From positions 62,001-126,000 of the forward strand of contig NZ_JALQEM010000002.1 of NCBI RefSeq assembly GCF_023630705.1: DNA of 64,000 nucleotides, given 5' to 3'. The notes below the pieces were generated by a model. It made no database searches and was not told where the DNA came from. It saw only the letters and a list, made by a program, of their open reading frames with translations. Of this stretch, positions 47,597 to 58,930 are shown piece after piece. Each line of letters begins with the position of its first letter. The first letter of the stretch is position 1. The translations under genes were made by a program, and so were the position numbers. Source of the stretch: Caballeronia sp. GAFFF1 (GTDB lineage: Bacteria; Pseudomonadota; Gammaproteobacteria; Burkholderiales; Burkholderiaceae).

Positions 47597-48565
47597 TCAG
47601 ATGAGTTTGCCGGGAAACTGGCTGTCCGGGTCCTGCATGGCAAGCCGCTGACGGTCCATGAAATCGCGCAATGTGTCGATGCCGCGCAGTTGCAGAATCG
47701 TGTTGCGCACTGCCGCTTCCACCAGCACAGCAAGGTTGCGGCCTGCGGCGACCTGAATCGTCACTTTGCTGATGGGCAGGCCGAGCACATCGACGGTCTG
47801 GCTTTCGAGCGGCAGGCGCTGAAACTCGCCGTCCGGGCGGCGCACGAGTTGCACGATCAGCTTGAGCTTCATCTTCCGGCGCACGGCGGTCTCGCCGAAG
47901 ATGGTCTTGATATCGAGCAGGCCGAGGCCGCGTACTTCCAGCAGGTTTTGCAGGAGCGGCGGGCAGCGCCCTTCGACGAAATCGGGCCCGAGACGCACGA
48001 AATCGACGGCGTCGTCGGCGACGAGTCCGTGGCCGCGGCTGATGAGTTCGAGGCCGAGTTCGCTTTTGCCGAGGCCGGAATCGCCCGTCAGCAGCACGCC
48101 CATGCCGAGAATGTCGATGAACACGCCGTGCAGCGTGGCGCGCGGCGCGAGAATGCGCGACATATACGCGCGCAGACTGTCGATGACGGCCGCCGCCGAC
48201 ATGCGCGTGGTGAAAAGCGGCGTCGACGAGCGCGTGCAGCGAAGCACGAGTTCGGGCGGCGCGCCCACTTCGCCCGCCACGACCAGAAACGGCGGCTCCA
48301 GCGCAATCAGCTCGGCCATGTGGCGCGAGCGGTCTTCATCGGATTGGCGCTGGTAATAGTTGATCTCGGCGTCGCCCAGCACCTGAATGCGGTTCGGGTG
48401 AATGAGGTTCAGGTGGCCGACGAGGTCGGCGCTCGACGTTGCGTTCGCCACCGTTTCACTCGAAAACCCGCGTTCCCAGCCTTCGTGCCCGGTGAGCCAG
48501 CTGAGCTTCAGAGCGGCGGCGTTGTCGTCGAAAATACTTTGGGCGTTGATGCTGGACGTATCCAT
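47597..48565 (-). CDS. hprK: HPr kinase/phosphorylase
   Basis: 322 aa. Walker [26 protein letters not shown] and the HprK signature [10 protein letters not shown] are visible, with the N-terminal DRTGG-like domain before them. Phosphorylates a Ser of HPr in response to metabolic state. In beta-proteobacteria it lies between ptsN and rapZ. No stand-alone ptsH is present in this window. Confidence 0.95.
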   Translation of the reverse strand: MDTSSINAQSIFDDNAAALKLSWLTGHEGWERGFSSETVANATSSADLVGHLNLIHPNRIQVLGDAEINYYQRQSDEDRSRHMAELIALEPPFLVVAGEVGAPPELVLRCTRSSTPLFTTRMSAAAVIDSLRAYMSRILAPRATLHGVFIDILGMGVLLTGDSGLGKSELGLELISRGHGLVADDAVDFVRLGPDFVEGRCPPLLQNLLEVRGLGLLDIKTIFGETAVRRKMKLKLIVQLVRRPDGEFQRLPLESQTVDVLGLPISKVTIQVAAGRNLAVLVEAAVRNTILQLRGIDTLRDFMDRQRLAMQDPDSQFPGKLI

Positions 48566-48748
48566 GAGGCCGGAACTCCGTTGGAAGCCGGGAGCAGCCT
48601 TCGCGTGACGAAGCCTGTGCTTCGATTCGCCGCATGGCGCTGCGTGTGACCGATTGTGCCGCAGAAGCACCGCGCATGCGAGACGCGTCAAAAGCGCGCG
48701 AGCGGCGCGGCGCTTTGTCGAAAGCGGTGGCCCGCGTCTATGCAGCGT

Positions 48749-49204
48749 TTATGGTTGCCATTGCGTGAGCACCTGATACAGCGCCTCACGGTTCTCTTCC
48801 TTGTGCAGACGCTCGCGCGCTTCGCTGTCGGAGAGCAGCTGGGCGATCTCCGAGAGAATTTCGAGGTGCTGCTGCGTGGCCTGTTCGGGCACGAGCAGGA
48901 AGATGAGGAGCGACACCGGCTGGCCGTCGGGCGATTCGAACGCGACAGGCTCGGCCAGGCGCACGAAGGCGGCGAGCGGTTGCTTCAGCCCCTTGATGCG
49001 GCCGTGCGGAATGGCGACGCCTTCGCCGAGCCCGGTCGAACCCAGGCGCTCGCGGGCGAAAAGGTTGTCGGTGACGATGCTGCGGGCGATGCCGTTCTGG
49101 TTCTCGAAAATCAGGCCCGCTTGCTCGAATACACGCTTCTTGCTGGTGACGGACAGTCCGAGAACCACGTTCTCGATGGGAAGAAATTTGGCTAAACGAT
49201 TCAT
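48749..49204 (-). CDS. ptsN: Nitrogen-regulatory PTS enzyme IIA
   Basis: 151 aa. EIIA(Ntr) fold: LPIENVVLGLSVTSKKRVFEQAG, the phospho-His in GEGVAIPHGRIKG, and LIFLLVPEQATQQHLEILSEIAQLLSD. Final phosphoacceptor of the nitrogen PTS; it regulates potassium transport and other systems rather than moving sugar. ATG at 49204 gives the family N-terminus MNRLAKFLP. Confidence 0.95.
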   Translation of the reverse strand: MNRLAKFLPIENVVLGLSVTSKKRVFEQAGLIFENQNGIARSIVTDNLFARERLGSTGLGEGVAIPHGRIKGLKQPLAAFVRLAEPVAFESPDGQPVSLLIFLLVPEQATQQHLEILSEIAQLLSDSEARERLHKEENREALYQVLTQWQP

Positions 49205-49587
49205 GTTGGCAGGCTGATGCGTGGCCTGATAGCTCCTCATCGTGGCTGCTGTCTGAAAGCGCTCACGGCGATGGTAATACGGAAGATGCGCTTGCGGCGT
49301 TCCCTGCGGCGTTCCTGTACTGCGGACCCCGATCATAACCGGTTCATTATAGAACAGGGGAAGCACGATGGTGCGGCGCGCCATTGCAGTAGCCGCAATC
49401 GAATGTGCAGTACAAAGCCCGAAAAATCAATGCTTTGTGCCACGCCGACATGCACTATGCAACAAAAACGCCGCCAATGGGCGGCGTTTGTCGGAAGCGG
49501 GCGTTTCTGTGGCGCTTTTCGATTCGAGGAATGCCTCGAATCGCGCCCGCCGATGGCCGGCGGGCTGCGTCGTATCGCGCGCGCCGC
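49205..49587. other. Intergenic region between hpf and ptsN
   Basis: 383 bp. It contains the hpf terminator at 49462-49489 and, further on, AT-rich stretches (for example TATAGAACAGG reversed near 49340) where the ptsN promoter must lie. No gene is convincing here. Confidence 0.5.
49462..49489 (-). terminator. Intrinsic terminator of hpf
   Basis: On the minus strand AAACGCCGCC (49489-49480), loop CATT, GGCGGCGTTT (49475-49466), then TTGTT. Perfect 10-bp stem. Confidence 0.9.
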
Positions 49588-49947
49588 TCAGGGCGAGGGT
49601 GCTTCCAGTCCGTGCGCTTCTTCGCGGTACTTCGCGGCTTCGTGCGCGTGACCCTGGATCTTGTCCTTGTGGCGAATGACCTGGCGATCCAGTTTGTCGA
49701 CCATCAGGTCGATGGCCGCGTACATATCAGCGTCACAACTCTCGATGAAAATGTCCTTGCCCTTCAGGTGCAGATTGATTTCCGCCTTGTTGCGCTTGTC
49801 CTTGTCCCTATGAGTGTCGACCGAGAGGACAACGTTGCCATCCATCACCTGATCAAAATGACGGAGCACTCTGTCCAGCTTCGTGATCACAAACTCGCGC
49901 AACGCAGGCGTCAATTCGAGGTGGTGTCCACTGATCTTCAGATTCAT
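49588..49947 (-). CDS. hpf: Ribosome hibernation promoting factor
   Basis: 119 aa. Motifs [34 protein letters not shown] and [37 protein letters not shown] define the HPF/YfiA N-terminal domain. The short C-terminal tail lacks the long-HPF dimerisation domain. It binds the 30S subunit to form inactive 100S ribosomes in stationary phase. It lies downstream of rpoN, as in many proteobacteria. Confidence 0.94.
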   Translation of the reverse strand: MNLKISGHHLELTPALREFVITKLDRVLRHFDQVMDGNVVLSVDTHRDKDKRNKAEINLHLKGKDIFIESCDADMYAAIDLMVDKLDRQVIRHKDKIQGHAHEAAKYREEAHGLEAPSP

Positions 49948-50129
49948 AGTTGCTCTCCAAGCTAAGGGCCGTTGAACCACGGCGGCTCGTCCGATACCGG
50001 TCGGCTACGCGTCCCGCCGTGCACGATGTTTGTACGCGCAAGGAACGGGCCGCTTGGCCGGCTCGTCCGCGCTTTCGCGATGCGGCCGGTAAAAGTCCAC
50101 CGCGGTATGCGGTGAACCACAGAGACGGG

Positions 50130-51647
50130 TCAAAGAGACTTGCGCAGATTGACTGCGGGGATTTTCAGCGCCTCGCGGTATTTGGCGACGGTGCGCCGCG
50201 CAACCACGAAGCCTTGTTCCGCCAGCAGTTCGGCGATGCGGCTGTCTGAAAGAGGAGTTTTGGGGTCTTCCGCTCCTATCAGTTGCTTGATGAGGGCCCG
50301 GATCGCCGTGGACGATGCGGCGCCGCCCGTGTCGGTGGAAACGTGCGATCCAAAGAAGTACTTGAATTCAAGCGTCCCGAATGGGGTGAGCATGTACTTC
50401 CCGGTAGTCACACGAGAAACCGTCGATTCGTGTAAACCCAGCGTATCAGCAATCTCCCGCAAAACCAAGGGCCGCATGGCGATTTCACCATGCGCAAAAA
50501 AGTTCTTCTGACGCTCGACGATCGCCTGCGCGACGCGCAGAATCGTCTCGAAACGCTGCTGGATATTCTTGATCAGCCAGCGTGCTTCCTGAAGCTGTTG
50601 ACGCAATGAACCACTGCCCGGATCGCCACGGTTGTTGCGCAGAATGTTCGCGTACAGATGGTTGATCCGCAGCCGCGGCACGATTTCCGGGTTCAGTTCC
50701 GCAGTCCATCCGCTCGCGGATTTGCGCACCAGAATGTCCGGCACCACGTAGTCCGCTTCGCTCTTGCCGTACGCGGCGCCGGGAAACGGCTCCAGCGACC
50801 GGATCAGCACATGCGCGTCCCGCAGCGCGTCGTCGCTTGCCTTCAGCTGCTTGCGCAAGCGCGTGAAGTCGCGCGCGGCGAGCAGTTCCAGATGGTTCGT
50901 GACGATTTCGAGTGCAAGCGTGCGCGTGGCCGACGGACCGAGCCGCAGCAATTGCAGCTTCAGACACTCCGACGCCGACCGGCCGCCGACACCCGGCGGG
51001 TCGAAGCTCTGGAGCAAGGCCAATGCCGCGCTGAGTTCGTCGACATCAACTTCGAGTTCGTCCGGTAAATCGGCCTGAATTTCTTCCAGCGACGACGTGA
51101 GATACCCGTCCTCGTCCAGCGATTCGATCAGGAACGTGATAAGCGCGCGGTCGCGCTGATTTGCCTGCGTCATGCGCAGTTGCGCGGTGAGATGGTCGCG
51201 CAGCGTCGTCGTCGATTCGTGGATTTGCAGCGGCGGCAGGTCGTCGTCGTCGGAGGCGTTGTTCGAGCGGCCGTAGTCTTCGAGATTCCAGTTGCTGGAA
51301 TCGGTGCCGCCGTCGGACGCCATGCCGTTGTACTCGTCGACGCCCTGCGGCTCGCTGCTTTCCGATCGTTCGGAACTCGACGAGCTGGATGTGGAGCCGT
51401 TGCTCATCATCGGCTCCGGCGCGGCACTGCTCGCGCCGGCCGTGGCAATCAGCGAGCCGTCCGCGGCCACGCGAAGCGGGCTCGCGATCCAGTCGTCGTC
51501 GTTTTCCAGCAGCGGGTTTTGCGCGACGGCCATCGCCACTTCCTGCTGCAGTTCGAGCGTCGACAACTGCAGCAGCCGGATGGACTGCTGTAGTTGCGGG
51601 GTGAGCGCAAGATGCTGCGATAGGCGAAGTTGGAGGCTGGCTTTCAT
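50130..51647 (-). CDS. rpoN: RNA polymerase sigma-54 factor
   Basis: 505 aa. Region I is Gln/Leu-rich ([31 protein letters not shown]). An acidic, Ser-rich region II spans about 60-140. The core-binding domain and HTH ([29 protein letters not shown]) follow, and the C-terminal RpoN box is [15 protein letters not shown]. It recognises -24/-12 promoters. It is between lptB and hpf, the canonical position. Confidence 0.96.
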   Translation of the reverse strand: MKASLQLRLSQHLALTPQLQQSIRLLQLSTLELQQEVAMAVAQNPLLENDDDWIASPLRVAADGSLIATAGASSAAPEPMMSNGSTSSSSSSERSESSEPQGVDEYNGMASDGGTDSSNWNLEDYGRSNNASDDDDLPPLQIHESTTTLRDHLTAQLRMTQANQRDRALITFLIESLDEDGYLTSSLEEIQADLPDELEVDVDELSAALALLQSFDPPGVGGRSASECLKLQLLRLGPSATRTLALEIVTNHLELLAARDFTRLRKQLKASDDALRDAHVLIRSLEPFPGAAYGKSEADYVVPDILVRKSASGWTAELNPEIVPRLRINHLYANILRNNRGDPGSGSLRQQLQEARWLIKNIQQRFETILRVAQAIVERQKNFFAHGEIAMRPLVLREIADTLGLHESTVSRVTTGKYMLTPFGTLEFKYFFGSHVSTDTGGAASSTAIRALIKQLIGAEDPKTPLSDSRIAELLAEQGFVVARRTVAKYREALKIPAVNLRKSL

Positions 51648-51716
51648 GGCAAGGTTTTATTTCATTGTAGAGAGTTTGCCACGCGCGCGAAACCTCGCGG
51701 CCAATCCAAAATTAGC

Positions 51717-51750
51717 GTAAAAAAGCGCGTGCCGCCTCGAGGGCGGCACG
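51717..51750 (-). terminator. Intrinsic terminator after lptB
   Basis: On the minus strand CGTGCCGCC (51750-51742), 5-nt loop, GGCGGCACG (51736-51728), then CGCTTTTTT. It lies between lptB and rpoN and may partly separate their expression. Confidence 0.82.
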
Positions 51751-51819
51751 TAAGTTTTGCTGTTCTCGCCCGACGAAGCGCGGTAAATCAACGCATGCGC
51801 CGTGCGCCTCGCGTAGCCG

Positions 51820-52602
51820 CTACATGCGGAAATGCTCGCCGAGATACACGCGTCGCACGTTCTCATTCTCGATGATCTCGCTCGGCGCGCCGGCCGCGAG
51901 CACGCTGCCGTCGCTGATGATGTAAGCGTGATCGCAAATGCCGAGCGTCTCGCGCACGTTGTGGTCCGTGATCAGCACGCCGATGTTGCGCTGCTTCAGG
52001 AACTTCACGATCTTCTGGATTTCGAGCACGGCGATCGGATCGACGCCCGCGAAGGGTTCGTCGAGCAGAATGAAGCTGGGATTCGTCGCGAGCGCCCGAG
52101 CGATTTCCACGCGCCGCCGCTCGCCGCCCGAGAGCGACAGCGCCGGATTTTCACGCAAGTGCGCAATCTGCAGTTCGTCCAGCAGGGCCTCGGCGCGCTG
52201 CGTGATGCCGTCCTTCGACAGCCGCTTGCCCGATTCGTCCGTTTGCAGTTCCAGCACGGCGCGAATGTTCTGCTCGACGGTCAGCTTGCGGAACACGGAC
52301 GCTTCCTGCGGAAGATACGACAGCCCGAGATGCGCCCGCTGGTGGATCGGCAGCAGGCTGATCGACTTGCCGTCGAGATCGATCTCGCCGGCGTCGAGCG
52401 GCACGAGGCCGACGATCATGTAGAACGACGTGGTCTTGCCCGCGCCGTTCGGGCCGAGCAGACCGACGACTTCGCCGCTCTTCACGTCGAGCGAGACGTC
52501 CTTCACGACGGTGCGCGAACCGTACCGCTTCTTCAGATTGCGGACGACGAGCGAACTCGTCTTGCCGTCCGGCTTGCTGGGGGACATGGCGGGCGAACTC
52601 AC
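51820..52602 (-). CDS. lptB: LPS export ABC transporter ATP-binding protein LptB
   Basis: 260 aa. Walker [10 protein letters not shown], signature [15 protein letters not shown], Walker [17 protein letters not shown] and H-loop TDHNVRETL. Powers LPS extraction from the inner membrane with LptFG, which is not in this window. It starts with GTG at 52602 overlapping the lptA stop, or ATG 52587. Residues 1-15 are a short polar extension. Confidence 0.95.
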   Translation of the reverse strand: MSSPAMSPSKPDGKTSSLVVRNLKKRYGSRTVVKDVSLDVKSGEVVGLLGPNGAGKTTSFYMIVGLVPLDAGEIDLDGKSISLLPIHQRAHLGLSYLPQEASVFRKLTVEQNIRAVLELQTDESGKRLSKDGITQRAEALLDELQIAHLRENPALSLSGGERRRVEIARALATNPSFILLDEPFAGVDPIAVLEIQKIVKFLKQRNIGVLITDHNVRETLGICDHAYIISDGSVLAAGAPSEIIENENVRRVYLGEHFRM

Positions 52603-53342
52603 TGCTGCGGCGTCCCTTGGATGGTGTTCGACGGCGCGAGGGTCGCGGGCGAGCCGTTGAGCGGCGCCGCGCCGCCGGAGCGGGGCGCGAGCATCGCGCG
52701 AACGCGGCCGCTCGGGTTGCCGGGGCCCGCCACGTCCTTGCCGGCGCTGGCCGTGTAGAAGTCCTTCTGCCCGTCGTACGTGATGACGCTGCCGCGCACT
52801 TCGTCCTGCACCGTGGTCAGACCTTGCAGGCGGCGCACCACGGCGCGCGTCGTGAGCTTGGTGAAGTCGCTCTTGCCGTCATAGTCGATGCGCACGGCAT
52901 TGCCTTCGATGTATTCGTCGACGCCGTCGCGCTTCTGGCGGAAATACGAGAGGTTGCTGCCGGTGGACGTGCCGGTCGCGTACTGATAGCCCTGCGGATC
53001 TTGCGTGACATCCACGCGATCCGCCTTGATGACGATGGTGCCCTTGGTCGCGACGACGTGACCGGTGAAGACGTTCTTCTGGTTCAGGTCGTCGTAGGAC
53101 ATGTTGTCCGCTTCGATGTTGAGCGGCTTGTCGCGGTCGGCTTTTTCGGCGTGCGCGGCGGGCGCGAAGCCCGCGAGCGGCAGCGCGACCAACGCGGCGG
53201 CGGCTGCGGCCAGCGCGGCCCGCATCACACGCCTCGCGCGCGCGGTGGTGCGATGCGCGAACGTTGCGCCCGCGGGGCCGCCATCGGGACGAGGGAAGCT
53301 GTGGTTCATGCAGTCAAGATCAGGATGGAATCCCGGGTTCAC
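52599..53342 (-). CDS. lptA: LPS export periplasmic protein LptA
   Basis: 247 aa, or 236 if ATG 53309 is used. A long N-terminus with a Twin-Arg-free signal sequence ([23 protein letters not shown]) is followed by the OstA-type beta-jellyroll ([40 protein letters not shown]...) and a Pro/Ala/Gly-rich tail. It forms the periplasmic bridge that carries LPS. GTG at 53342 overlaps the lptC stop. Confidence 0.92.
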   Translation of the reverse strand: MNPGFHPDLDCMNHSFPRPDGGPAGATFAHRTTARARRVMRAALAAAAAALVALPLAGFAPAAHAEKADRDKPLNIEADNMSYDDLNQKNVFTGHVVATKGTIVIKADRVDVTQDPQGYQYATGTSTGSNLSYFRQKRDGVDEYIEGNAVRIDYDGKSDFTKLTTRAVVRRLQGLTTVQDEVRGSVITYDGQKDFYTASAGKDVAGPGNPSGRVRAMLAPRSGGAAPLNGSPATLAPSNTIQGTPQQ

Positions 53343-53941
53343 TTGGAGGAGCCGCCATTGATATCCGTGGCCGCGATCGCGCCGCGCACGTTACCGAAGA
53401 GCTTCATTTCCCGGGTGACGTTGTTGTAGTTCATGCCGTTGGCGGTCATCACCGACGGACCGCGCTGAAGTTTAACCGGCTTTTCCGTTTCGATGACATC
53501 GTCGTTCACCAGCACGCGAAAATGCTGCGAATCCGCCTGCATCTGCGGATCGCCGTAACCGGCTGCGCGCAGGATGCGGGCGTTGTCGTAAAGATCGACG
53601 ATGGACACGTCGCCATTCACCGTGCCGCGCTGCGCCGTGGCCGTCACGATCGGCTTTTGCGGCTGGAACATGCGCACCGCGGGCAGCGTCAGGTCGCTGT
53701 TCTCGTCGTCCTCGTAATGGACCATGGATTTGGCCGTCAGCCGGTATTGCGTCGTGCCGGTGGAATCCAGTTCGGAGACGGAGAAGTTATCGGCGAAGTA
53801 GTCGGGCGTGTGGCGCTTGGGTTGCTCGGGCGCTTGCGGCGCGGAAGGCAGCGTAGCCTGCAACAGCCAGTACGTGATGCCCGCGAGCGCCGCCATGGCC
53901 AGAAGCGGCAACAGCGAGGCGAGGCGTCGGGTGGGCGGCAT
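53339..53941 (-). CDS. lptC: LPS export inner-membrane protein LptC
   Basis: 200 aa. One N-terminal helix (LASLLPLLAMAALAGITYWLL), then a periplasmic jellyroll: RHTPDYFADNFSVSELDSTGTTQYRLTAKSMVHYEDDENSDL and LVNDDVIETEKPVKLQRGPSVMTANGMNYNN. Passes LPS from LptBFG to LptA. Starts 4 nt after the kdsC stop; stop overlaps the lptA GTG. Confidence 0.93.
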   Translation of the reverse strand: MPPTRRLASLLPLLAMAALAGITYWLLQATLPSAPQAPEQPKRHTPDYFADNFSVSELDSTGTTQYRLTAKSMVHYEDDENSDLTLPAVRMFQPQKPIVTATAQRGTVNGDVSIVDLYDNARILRAAGYGDPQMQADSQHFRVLVNDDVIETEKPVKLQRGPSVMTANGMNYNNVTREMKLFGNVRGAIAATDINGGSSK

Positions 53942-53945
53942 GGCG

Positions 53946-54482
53946 TCAGTCTCCGAGCGCCGCCGCGAGCAGCGCGTCATAGCCATTCTGCGCGCGCAGG
54001 ATCGCATCGCACACTTCGCGCACGGCGCCGTGTCCGCCGCGTGCTTCGGTTACCCAATGCACGCGCTCTTTCACTTCCGCATGCGCGTTGGCCGGCGCGG
54101 CGGCGAATCCGCAGCGGCGCATCACGGCGAGATCGGGCCAGTCGTCGCCCATGTAGCCGCATTCGGCGGCGGAGATGCCCGTCGCGTCGAGCAATTGCGC
54201 GAGCGCCACCGTCTTGTCCGCAACGCCCTGATATAGATGCGTGATGCCCAGTTCTTTCGCCCGCGCCGCGACGATTCGCGACTGCCGTCCGGTGATGATC
54301 GCCGTCTGCACGCCGATACGTTCGAGCAGCTTCACGCCCTGGCCGTCGAGCGAATTAAACGACTTCATGGTGTCGCCTTCGGCGCTGAAGTACAGGCTGC
54401 CGTCGGTGAAAACGCCGTCGACGTCGAACACCATCAGCTTGATGCGGCTCGCGCGCTCGGCGGGGAAAGGCTTCTGCGCCAT
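53946..54482 (-). CDS. kdsC: 3-deoxy-D-manno-octulosonate 8-phosphate phosphatase
   Basis: 178 aa HAD-type phosphatase. Motif I MVFDVDGVFTDGSLYFS, motif II ITGRQS, and motif III/IV GYMGDDWPDLAVMRRCG. Releases Kdo from Kdo-8-P for LPS inner core. Its ATG overlaps the kdsD stop (ATGA). Confidence 0.95.
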   Translation of the reverse strand: MAQKPFPAERASRIKLMVFDVDGVFTDGSLYFSAEGDTMKSFNSLDGQGVKLLERIGVQTAIITGRQSRIVAARAKELGITHLYQGVADKTVALAQLLDATGISAAECGYMGDDWPDLAVMRRCGFAAAPANAHAEVKERVHWVTEARGGHGAVREVCDAILRAQNGYDALLAAALGD

Positions 54483-55465
54483 CAGATTACCTTCTTGGAG
54501 AAGAGGTCGTGCATGTTCAGTGCGCCGATCAGCGTCGCATCGGCGTCGACGACCAGCATCTGATTGATGCGATGTCGCTCCATCAGTTCCACGGCTTCGA
54601 CCGCGAGATGGTCCGGACCGATGGTGCGCGGATTGCGCGTCATCACGTCCGCGAGCTTGAGCGAGCGAAAGTCGCCGTCGCGCTGAAGAATGCGGCGCAG
54701 GTCGCCGTCCGTAAAGATCCCTTCGACGTGACGATTGCCGTTGATGACCGCCGTCATGCCCATGCGCTTGGCGGTGATCTGGAAGAGGGCGTCTGAAACG
54801 GTCGCGTCGAGCGGCACGACGGGAACCTCGTCGCCCACGCGCATCACGTCGCGCACGTAAGTCAACAAACGCCGGCCGAGCGCGCCGCCGGGATGCGAGC
54901 GGGCGAAATCGTCGGGACCGAAGCCGCGTGCGTCGAGGACCGCGACGGCGAGCGCGTCGCCGAGCGCCAACGCGGCGGTCGTGCTGGCGGTCGGCGCGAG
55001 GTTCATCGGGCAGGCTTCTTTTTCGACGCGTGCGTTCAGGTGCATGTCCGCGAGTTGCGCGAGGCTCGACTCCGGACGGCCGGTAATGGCGATGAGTTTC
55101 GCGCCGAGGCGCTTGATGAGCGGGAGAATGGCGACGAGTTCTTCGGTCTCGCCGGAGTTCGACAGCGCGATAAAAATGTCGTCGGCAGTGACCATGCCGA
55201 GATCGCCGTGACTGGCTTCAGCGGGATGCACGAAAAACGCCGGCGTGCCGGTGGAGGCGAGCGTGGCGGCGAACTTGCGCGCGACGTGTCCCGACTTGCC
55301 GATACCCGACACGACCACGCGGCCGCGACAGCCGAGCAGGGCTTCGACTGCGTTCGTGAAGTTGTCGTCGAGAAGGTCCGAGAGACCGCGAACCGCGTCC
55401 GCTTCGATCTGGATTACGCTGCGAGCCAGCGCCAGTGCCCGGTCGCCATTGATTTTCGCTATCAT
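54482..55465 (-). CDS. kdsD: Arabinose-5-phosphate isomerase
   Basis: 327 aa. SIS domain (VVSGIGKSGHVARKFAATLASTGTPAFFVHPAEASHGDLGMV; ALSNSGETEELVAILPLIKRLG) plus two CBS domains (about 205-325). Converts ribulose-5-P to arabinose-5-P, the first dedicated step to Kdo. First gene of the kdsD-kdsC-lptC-lptA-lptB run. Divergent from the Kef-type gene. Confidence 0.95.
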   Translation of the reverse strand: MIAKINGDRALALARSVIQIEADAVRGLSDLLDDNFTNAVEALLGCRGRVVVSGIGKSGHVARKFAATLASTGTPAFFVHPAEASHGDLGMVTADDIFIALSNSGETEELVAILPLIKRLGAKLIAITGRPESSLAQLADMHLNARVEKEACPMNLAPTASTTAALALGDALAVAVLDARGFGPDDFARSHPGGALGRRLLTYVRDVMRVGDEVPVVPLDATVSDALFQITAKRMGMTAVINGNRHVEGIFTDGDLRRILQRDGDFRSLKLADVMTRNPRTIGPDHLAVEAVELMERHRINQMLVVDADATLIGALNMHDLFSKKVI

Positions 55466-55628
55466 TCGCGGAAGTATAGCAAAGGCGTTTCTTCGCCGCG
55501 CCTTACGGTGCGCGGCGCGCCGCCGCTTGATCCGCCCCCGCGAGCCCTGGCATCAGGGGCTTCCCACGACACCGAAAACGCCGCGCCGGACACGTATCGG
55601 CACGCTGACGAACGAGGACGCTGGACGG

Positions 55629-57623
55629 ATGACTTCTCCGCTCGAAATGACGCTGTTGTTGCTGCTGTGTTCGGTGGCGGGCGTCGTCGTATTTCGTTTT
55701 TTTAATCTGCCGCCGATGCTCGGATATCTGGCGGTCGGCATCATCGTCGGTCCGCACGCGGCCGGTATCGCACCGGATACCGAGCGCGCGCAGCACCTCG
55801 CCGAATTCGGCGTCGTGTTCCTGATGTTCTCCATCGGTCTGGAATTCTCGCTCGCGAAGCTGCGCTCGATGCGGCGCATCGTCTTCGGGCTCGGCGCGAG
55901 CCAGGTCGGCGCGACGATCGTGTTCGCGCTCGTCGTCGGGTGGATCGCGCATTTCTGGACGAGCATCTCGTGGCAGGCGAGCTTCGCGCTCGGCGGCGCG
56001 CTTTCCATGTCTTCCACAGCCATCGTCAGCAAGCTGCTCGCGGAGCGGCTCGAACTGGAAGCAGAGCACGGCCGCAATATCTTCGGCGTGCTGTTGTTTC
56101 AGGATCTCGCGGTCGTGCCGCTTCTCATCATCATCGCGGCGTTCGCGAACGGCAATTCGTCGCAACTGGCGATGTGGCTCGGCATCGCGGCGGTAAAGAT
56201 CGTCGTCGCGCTGACGGTTTTGCTGTTCGTCGGCCAGAAGTTCATGACGCGCTGGTTCGATCTGGTCGCGCGGCGGCGCTCGCAAGAGCTGTTCATGCTG
56301 AACCTGCTGCTGGTGACGCTCGGCGCCGCGTTCATTACGGACAAGTTCGGGCTGTCGCTCGCGCTCGGCGCGTTCATCGCGGGCATGCTGATCGCGGAAA
56401 CGCCGTACCGGCATCAGGTGGAAGAAGACATCAAGCCGTTTCGCGACGTGCTGCTCGGCGTCTTTTTCGTGACGACGGGCATGCTGCTCAATCCGCGCGT
56501 GATCTGGGAGCACCCGTTTCTCGTGCTCGCGTTCTTCGTCGTGCCGATTCTATTGAAAGCCGTGATGATCACCGGCCTCGCGCGCCTGTTCGGCTCGCCG
56601 CCCGGCGTCGCCATGCGCACCGGGCTCGGGCTTGCGCAGGCGGGCGAATTCGGCTTCGTGCTCCTGAACCTCATTCTGGATTCGCATCTGGTCGATGCCA
56701 CCATTCTCCAGGCGCTCCTTTCTGCGATGCTGCTCTCGATGCTCGCCGCGCCGTTCATCATCCAGAACGCGGACCGGATCGTGCTGCGCCTTTCTTCGAC
56801 GGAGTGGATGCTGCAATCGCTGCAAATGACGAAGATCGCGACGCAAAGCCTCAAGCAAAGCGGCCACGTCATTATTTGTGGATACGGCCGCGCCGGGCAG
56901 AACCTCGCGCGCATGCTGGAGCAGGAAGGCATTTCGTATGTGGCGCTCGATCTCGACCCGGATCGCGTGGCGGCGGCCGCGGCGGCGGGCGAATCGGTCG
57001 TGTTCGGCGATGCCGGGCGGCGCGAATCGCTCGTGGCTGCCGGGCTGAATCGCGCGGCGACGGTCGCGATCACGTACGCGAACACGCCGTCCGCCATGCG
57101 CGTGCTGCACAACATCCACGAACTCGCGCCGACGCTGCCGGTGATCGTGCGCACGGTGGACGACGCCGATCTCGAAAAGCTGACCGCCGCCGGCGCGACG
57201 GAAGTGATTCCGGAGATCGTCGAAGGCAGTCTGATGCTCGCGTCACATACGCTCGTCCTGATGGGCGTGCCGATGCGCCGCGTCGTGCGGCGCGTAGAGG
57301 AAATGCGCGATGCGCGCTACAGCCTGTTGCGCGGCTATTTTCACGGCGCGGACGATCTCGACGACGACGATGGCCACGAGCAGGTGCGGCTACAATCCGT
57401 ACCGATCGACGAACATTCGGAGGCGGTCGGGCATTCGCTCGACGATCTCGGGCTCGTCGGCAACGGTGTCGAAGTGACCGCTATTCGCCGTCACGGCATC
57501 CGGGGCGTCCAGCCGGACCCCGAAACCAGGCTCCGCGCGAACGACATCGTCGTATTGCGCGGCCTGCCCGAAGTGCTCGCGCAGGCCGAGGAACGGCTTT
57601 CGCGCAATCGCCGGGCAGCCTAA
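55629..57623 (+). CDS. CPA2 cation:proton antiporter, Kef/YbaL type with TrkA domains
   Basis: 664 aa. About 12 membrane helices (residues 1-385) with [33 protein letters not shown] and [15 protein letters not shown], then a RCK/TrkA-N NAD-binding domain ([32 protein letters not shown]) and a TrkA-C domain near the C-terminus. Exchanges K+ or Na+ for H+ under ligand control. ATG at 55629 is chosen because the upstream frame is Arg-rich and lies in the kdsD 5' region. No kefG/kefF partner is nearby. Confidence 0.93.
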   Translation: MTSPLEMTLLLLLCSVAGVVVFRFFNLPPMLGYLAVGIIVGPHAAGIAPDTERAQHLAEFGVVFLMFSIGLEFSLAKLRSMRRIVFGLGASQVGATIVFALVVGWIAHFWTSISWQASFALGGALSMSSTAIVSKLLAERLELEAEHGRNIFGVLLFQDLAVVPLLIIIAAFANGNSSQLAMWLGIAAVKIVVALTVLLFVGQKFMTRWFDLVARRRSQELFMLNLLLVTLGAAFITDKFGLSLALGAFIAGMLIAETPYRHQVEEDIKPFRDVLLGVFFVTTGMLLNPRVIWEHPFLVLAFFVVPILLKAVMITGLARLFGSPPGVAMRTGLGLAQAGEFGFVLLNLILDSHLVDATILQALLSAMLLSMLAAPFIIQNADRIVLRLSSTEWMLQSLQMTKIATQSLKQSGHVIICGYGRAGQNLARMLEQEGISYVALDLDPDRVAAAAAAGESVVFGDAGRRESLVAAGLNRAATVAITYANTPSAMRVLHNIHELAPTLPVIVRTVDDADLEKLTAAGATEVIPEIVEGSLMLASHTLVLMGVPMRRVVRRVEEMRDARYSLLRGYFHGADDLDDDDGHEQVRLQSVPIDEHSEAVGHSLDDLGLVGNGVEVTAIRRHGIRGVQPDPETRLRANDIVVLRGLPEVLAQAEERLSRNRRAA

Positions 57624-57676
57624 CGTTCTCTTCATCAGGTGAGCGCGGCCTCACAGCGCGGATTTCCGGAGAAGTC

Positions 57677-58252
57677 ATGTCCACCATTTCATCGAGCGCT
57701 TCGTCTGCATCGTCAGATGCGGCGCGGTTCATCAAGGAGCGCGTGCGCACGGTCGAAGACTGGCCGCAAGCCGGCGTCCAGTTTCGCGACATCACGCCCG
57801 TTCTGCAGGACCGCCGCGCGTTGCGCACGCTCATCGACCTGTTCGTGCAGCGTTATATCGACGCGAACCTGAACGTCATCGCGGGCATGGATGCGCGCGG
57901 GTTCATCATCGGGCCGATTCTCGCGTACGAGCTGAGTCTGGGTTTCGTGCCCATTCGCAAGAAGGGCAAGCTGCCGTACAAGACGCTCTCGCAGTCATAC
58001 GAACTGGAGTACGGCAGCGCGACGGTCGAAATTCACGAGGACGCGTGCCAGCCGGGCGACCGCGTCGTGATCGTCGACGATCTGGTGGCGACCGGCGGCA
58101 CGATGATGGCCGGCAAGATCCTGCTGGAGCGGCTCGGCGCGCAGGTCGTCGAAGCGGCGGCGATCATCGACTTGCCCGATCTCGGCGGCTCCAGGCTGCT
58201 GCGCGACGGCGGCTTGCCGCTCTACACGGTCTGCGAGTTCGGAGGCCATTGA
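57677..58252 (+). CDS. apt: Adenine phosphoribosyltransferase
   Basis: 191 aa. Salvages adenine to AMP with PRPP. Motifs [61 protein letters not shown] and the PRPP loop [13 protein letters not shown]. The N-terminus has a Ser-rich stretch. Its stop overlaps the next start by one base (TGATG). Confidence 0.96.
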   Translation: MSTISSSASSASSDAARFIKERVRTVEDWPQAGVQFRDITPVLQDRRALRTLIDLFVQRYIDANLNVIAGMDARGFIIGPILAYELSLGFVPIRKKGKLPYKTLSQSYELEYGSATVEIHEDACQPGDRVVIVDDLVATGGTMMAGKILLERLGAQVVEAAAIIDLPDLGGSRLLRDGGLPLYTVCEFGGH

Positions 58253-58866
58253 TGCCGAACATACTTTTGTTTCTGGCGACATCGGTCGCAATCACCATCG
58301 CGCCGGGGCCCGACAATCTTCAGGTGCTCGCCCGCGGCATTTCGCAAGGCAGGCTCGCGGGCGTGGTCGCGGCGCTGGGCTTCGCGTGCGGCGTGATCTT
58401 TCATACGACGCTCGCCGCCTTAGGCGTCGCGGCGCTCTTGCGCTCGTCGCCGCTCGCGTTTCAGGCGGTGAAGCTCGCGGGCGCGGCGTATCTCGTGTGG
58501 ATCGGCATCAAGGCGCTGCGCAGCCACGGCCTCGCGACGGCGCATGCGCGCCCGAGCCAGCCGCTGTCGAGCGTGTTTCGGCAGAGCGTGCTCGGCAACA
58601 TGCTGAATCCGAAAGTGACGCTGTTCTTCATCGTGTTCCTGCCGCAGTTCGTCGATCCGCACGGCACGCAAAGCGTGATGCTGCAAATGTTCGAGCTGGG
58701 CGGCGTGTTCATGCTGCAAACGGTCGCCGTGTTCTCGCTCTTCGGCATCGGAGCAGGAATGATCGGCGCGTGGCTCAAGCGCCGTCCGCGCGTGGGCGTC
58801 TGGCTCGACCGGCTTGCGGGCTTGACATTTATCGCGCTCGGCATTCGCGTGGCGCTGCGCGACTGA
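58252..58866 (+). CDS. LysE/RhtB family amino-acid exporter
   Basis: 204 aa with 6 predicted helices. RhtB signature: ATSVAITIAPGPDNLQVLARGISQGRLAGVVAALGFACG and SVLGNMLNPKVTLFFIVFLPQFVDP. Exports neutral or homoserine-like amino acids. Translationally coupled to apt. Distinct from the ArgO-type exporter at 25563. Confidence 0.92.
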   Translation: MPNILLFLATSVAITIAPGPDNLQVLARGISQGRLAGVVAALGFACGVIFHTTLAALGVAALLRSSPLAFQAVKLAGAAYLVWIGIKALRSHGLATAHARPSQPLSSVFRQSVLGNMLNPKVTLFFIVFLPQFVDPHGTQSVMLQMFELGGVFMLQTVAVFSLFGIGAGMIGAWLKRRPRVGVWLDRLAGLTFIALGIRVALRD

Positions 58867-58930
58867 CTTCGCTTTTGCCGCACCGCGCCTGCGCGCGTCG
58901 TTCGTTCATCACGGTCTCGCCGGAGCCTTC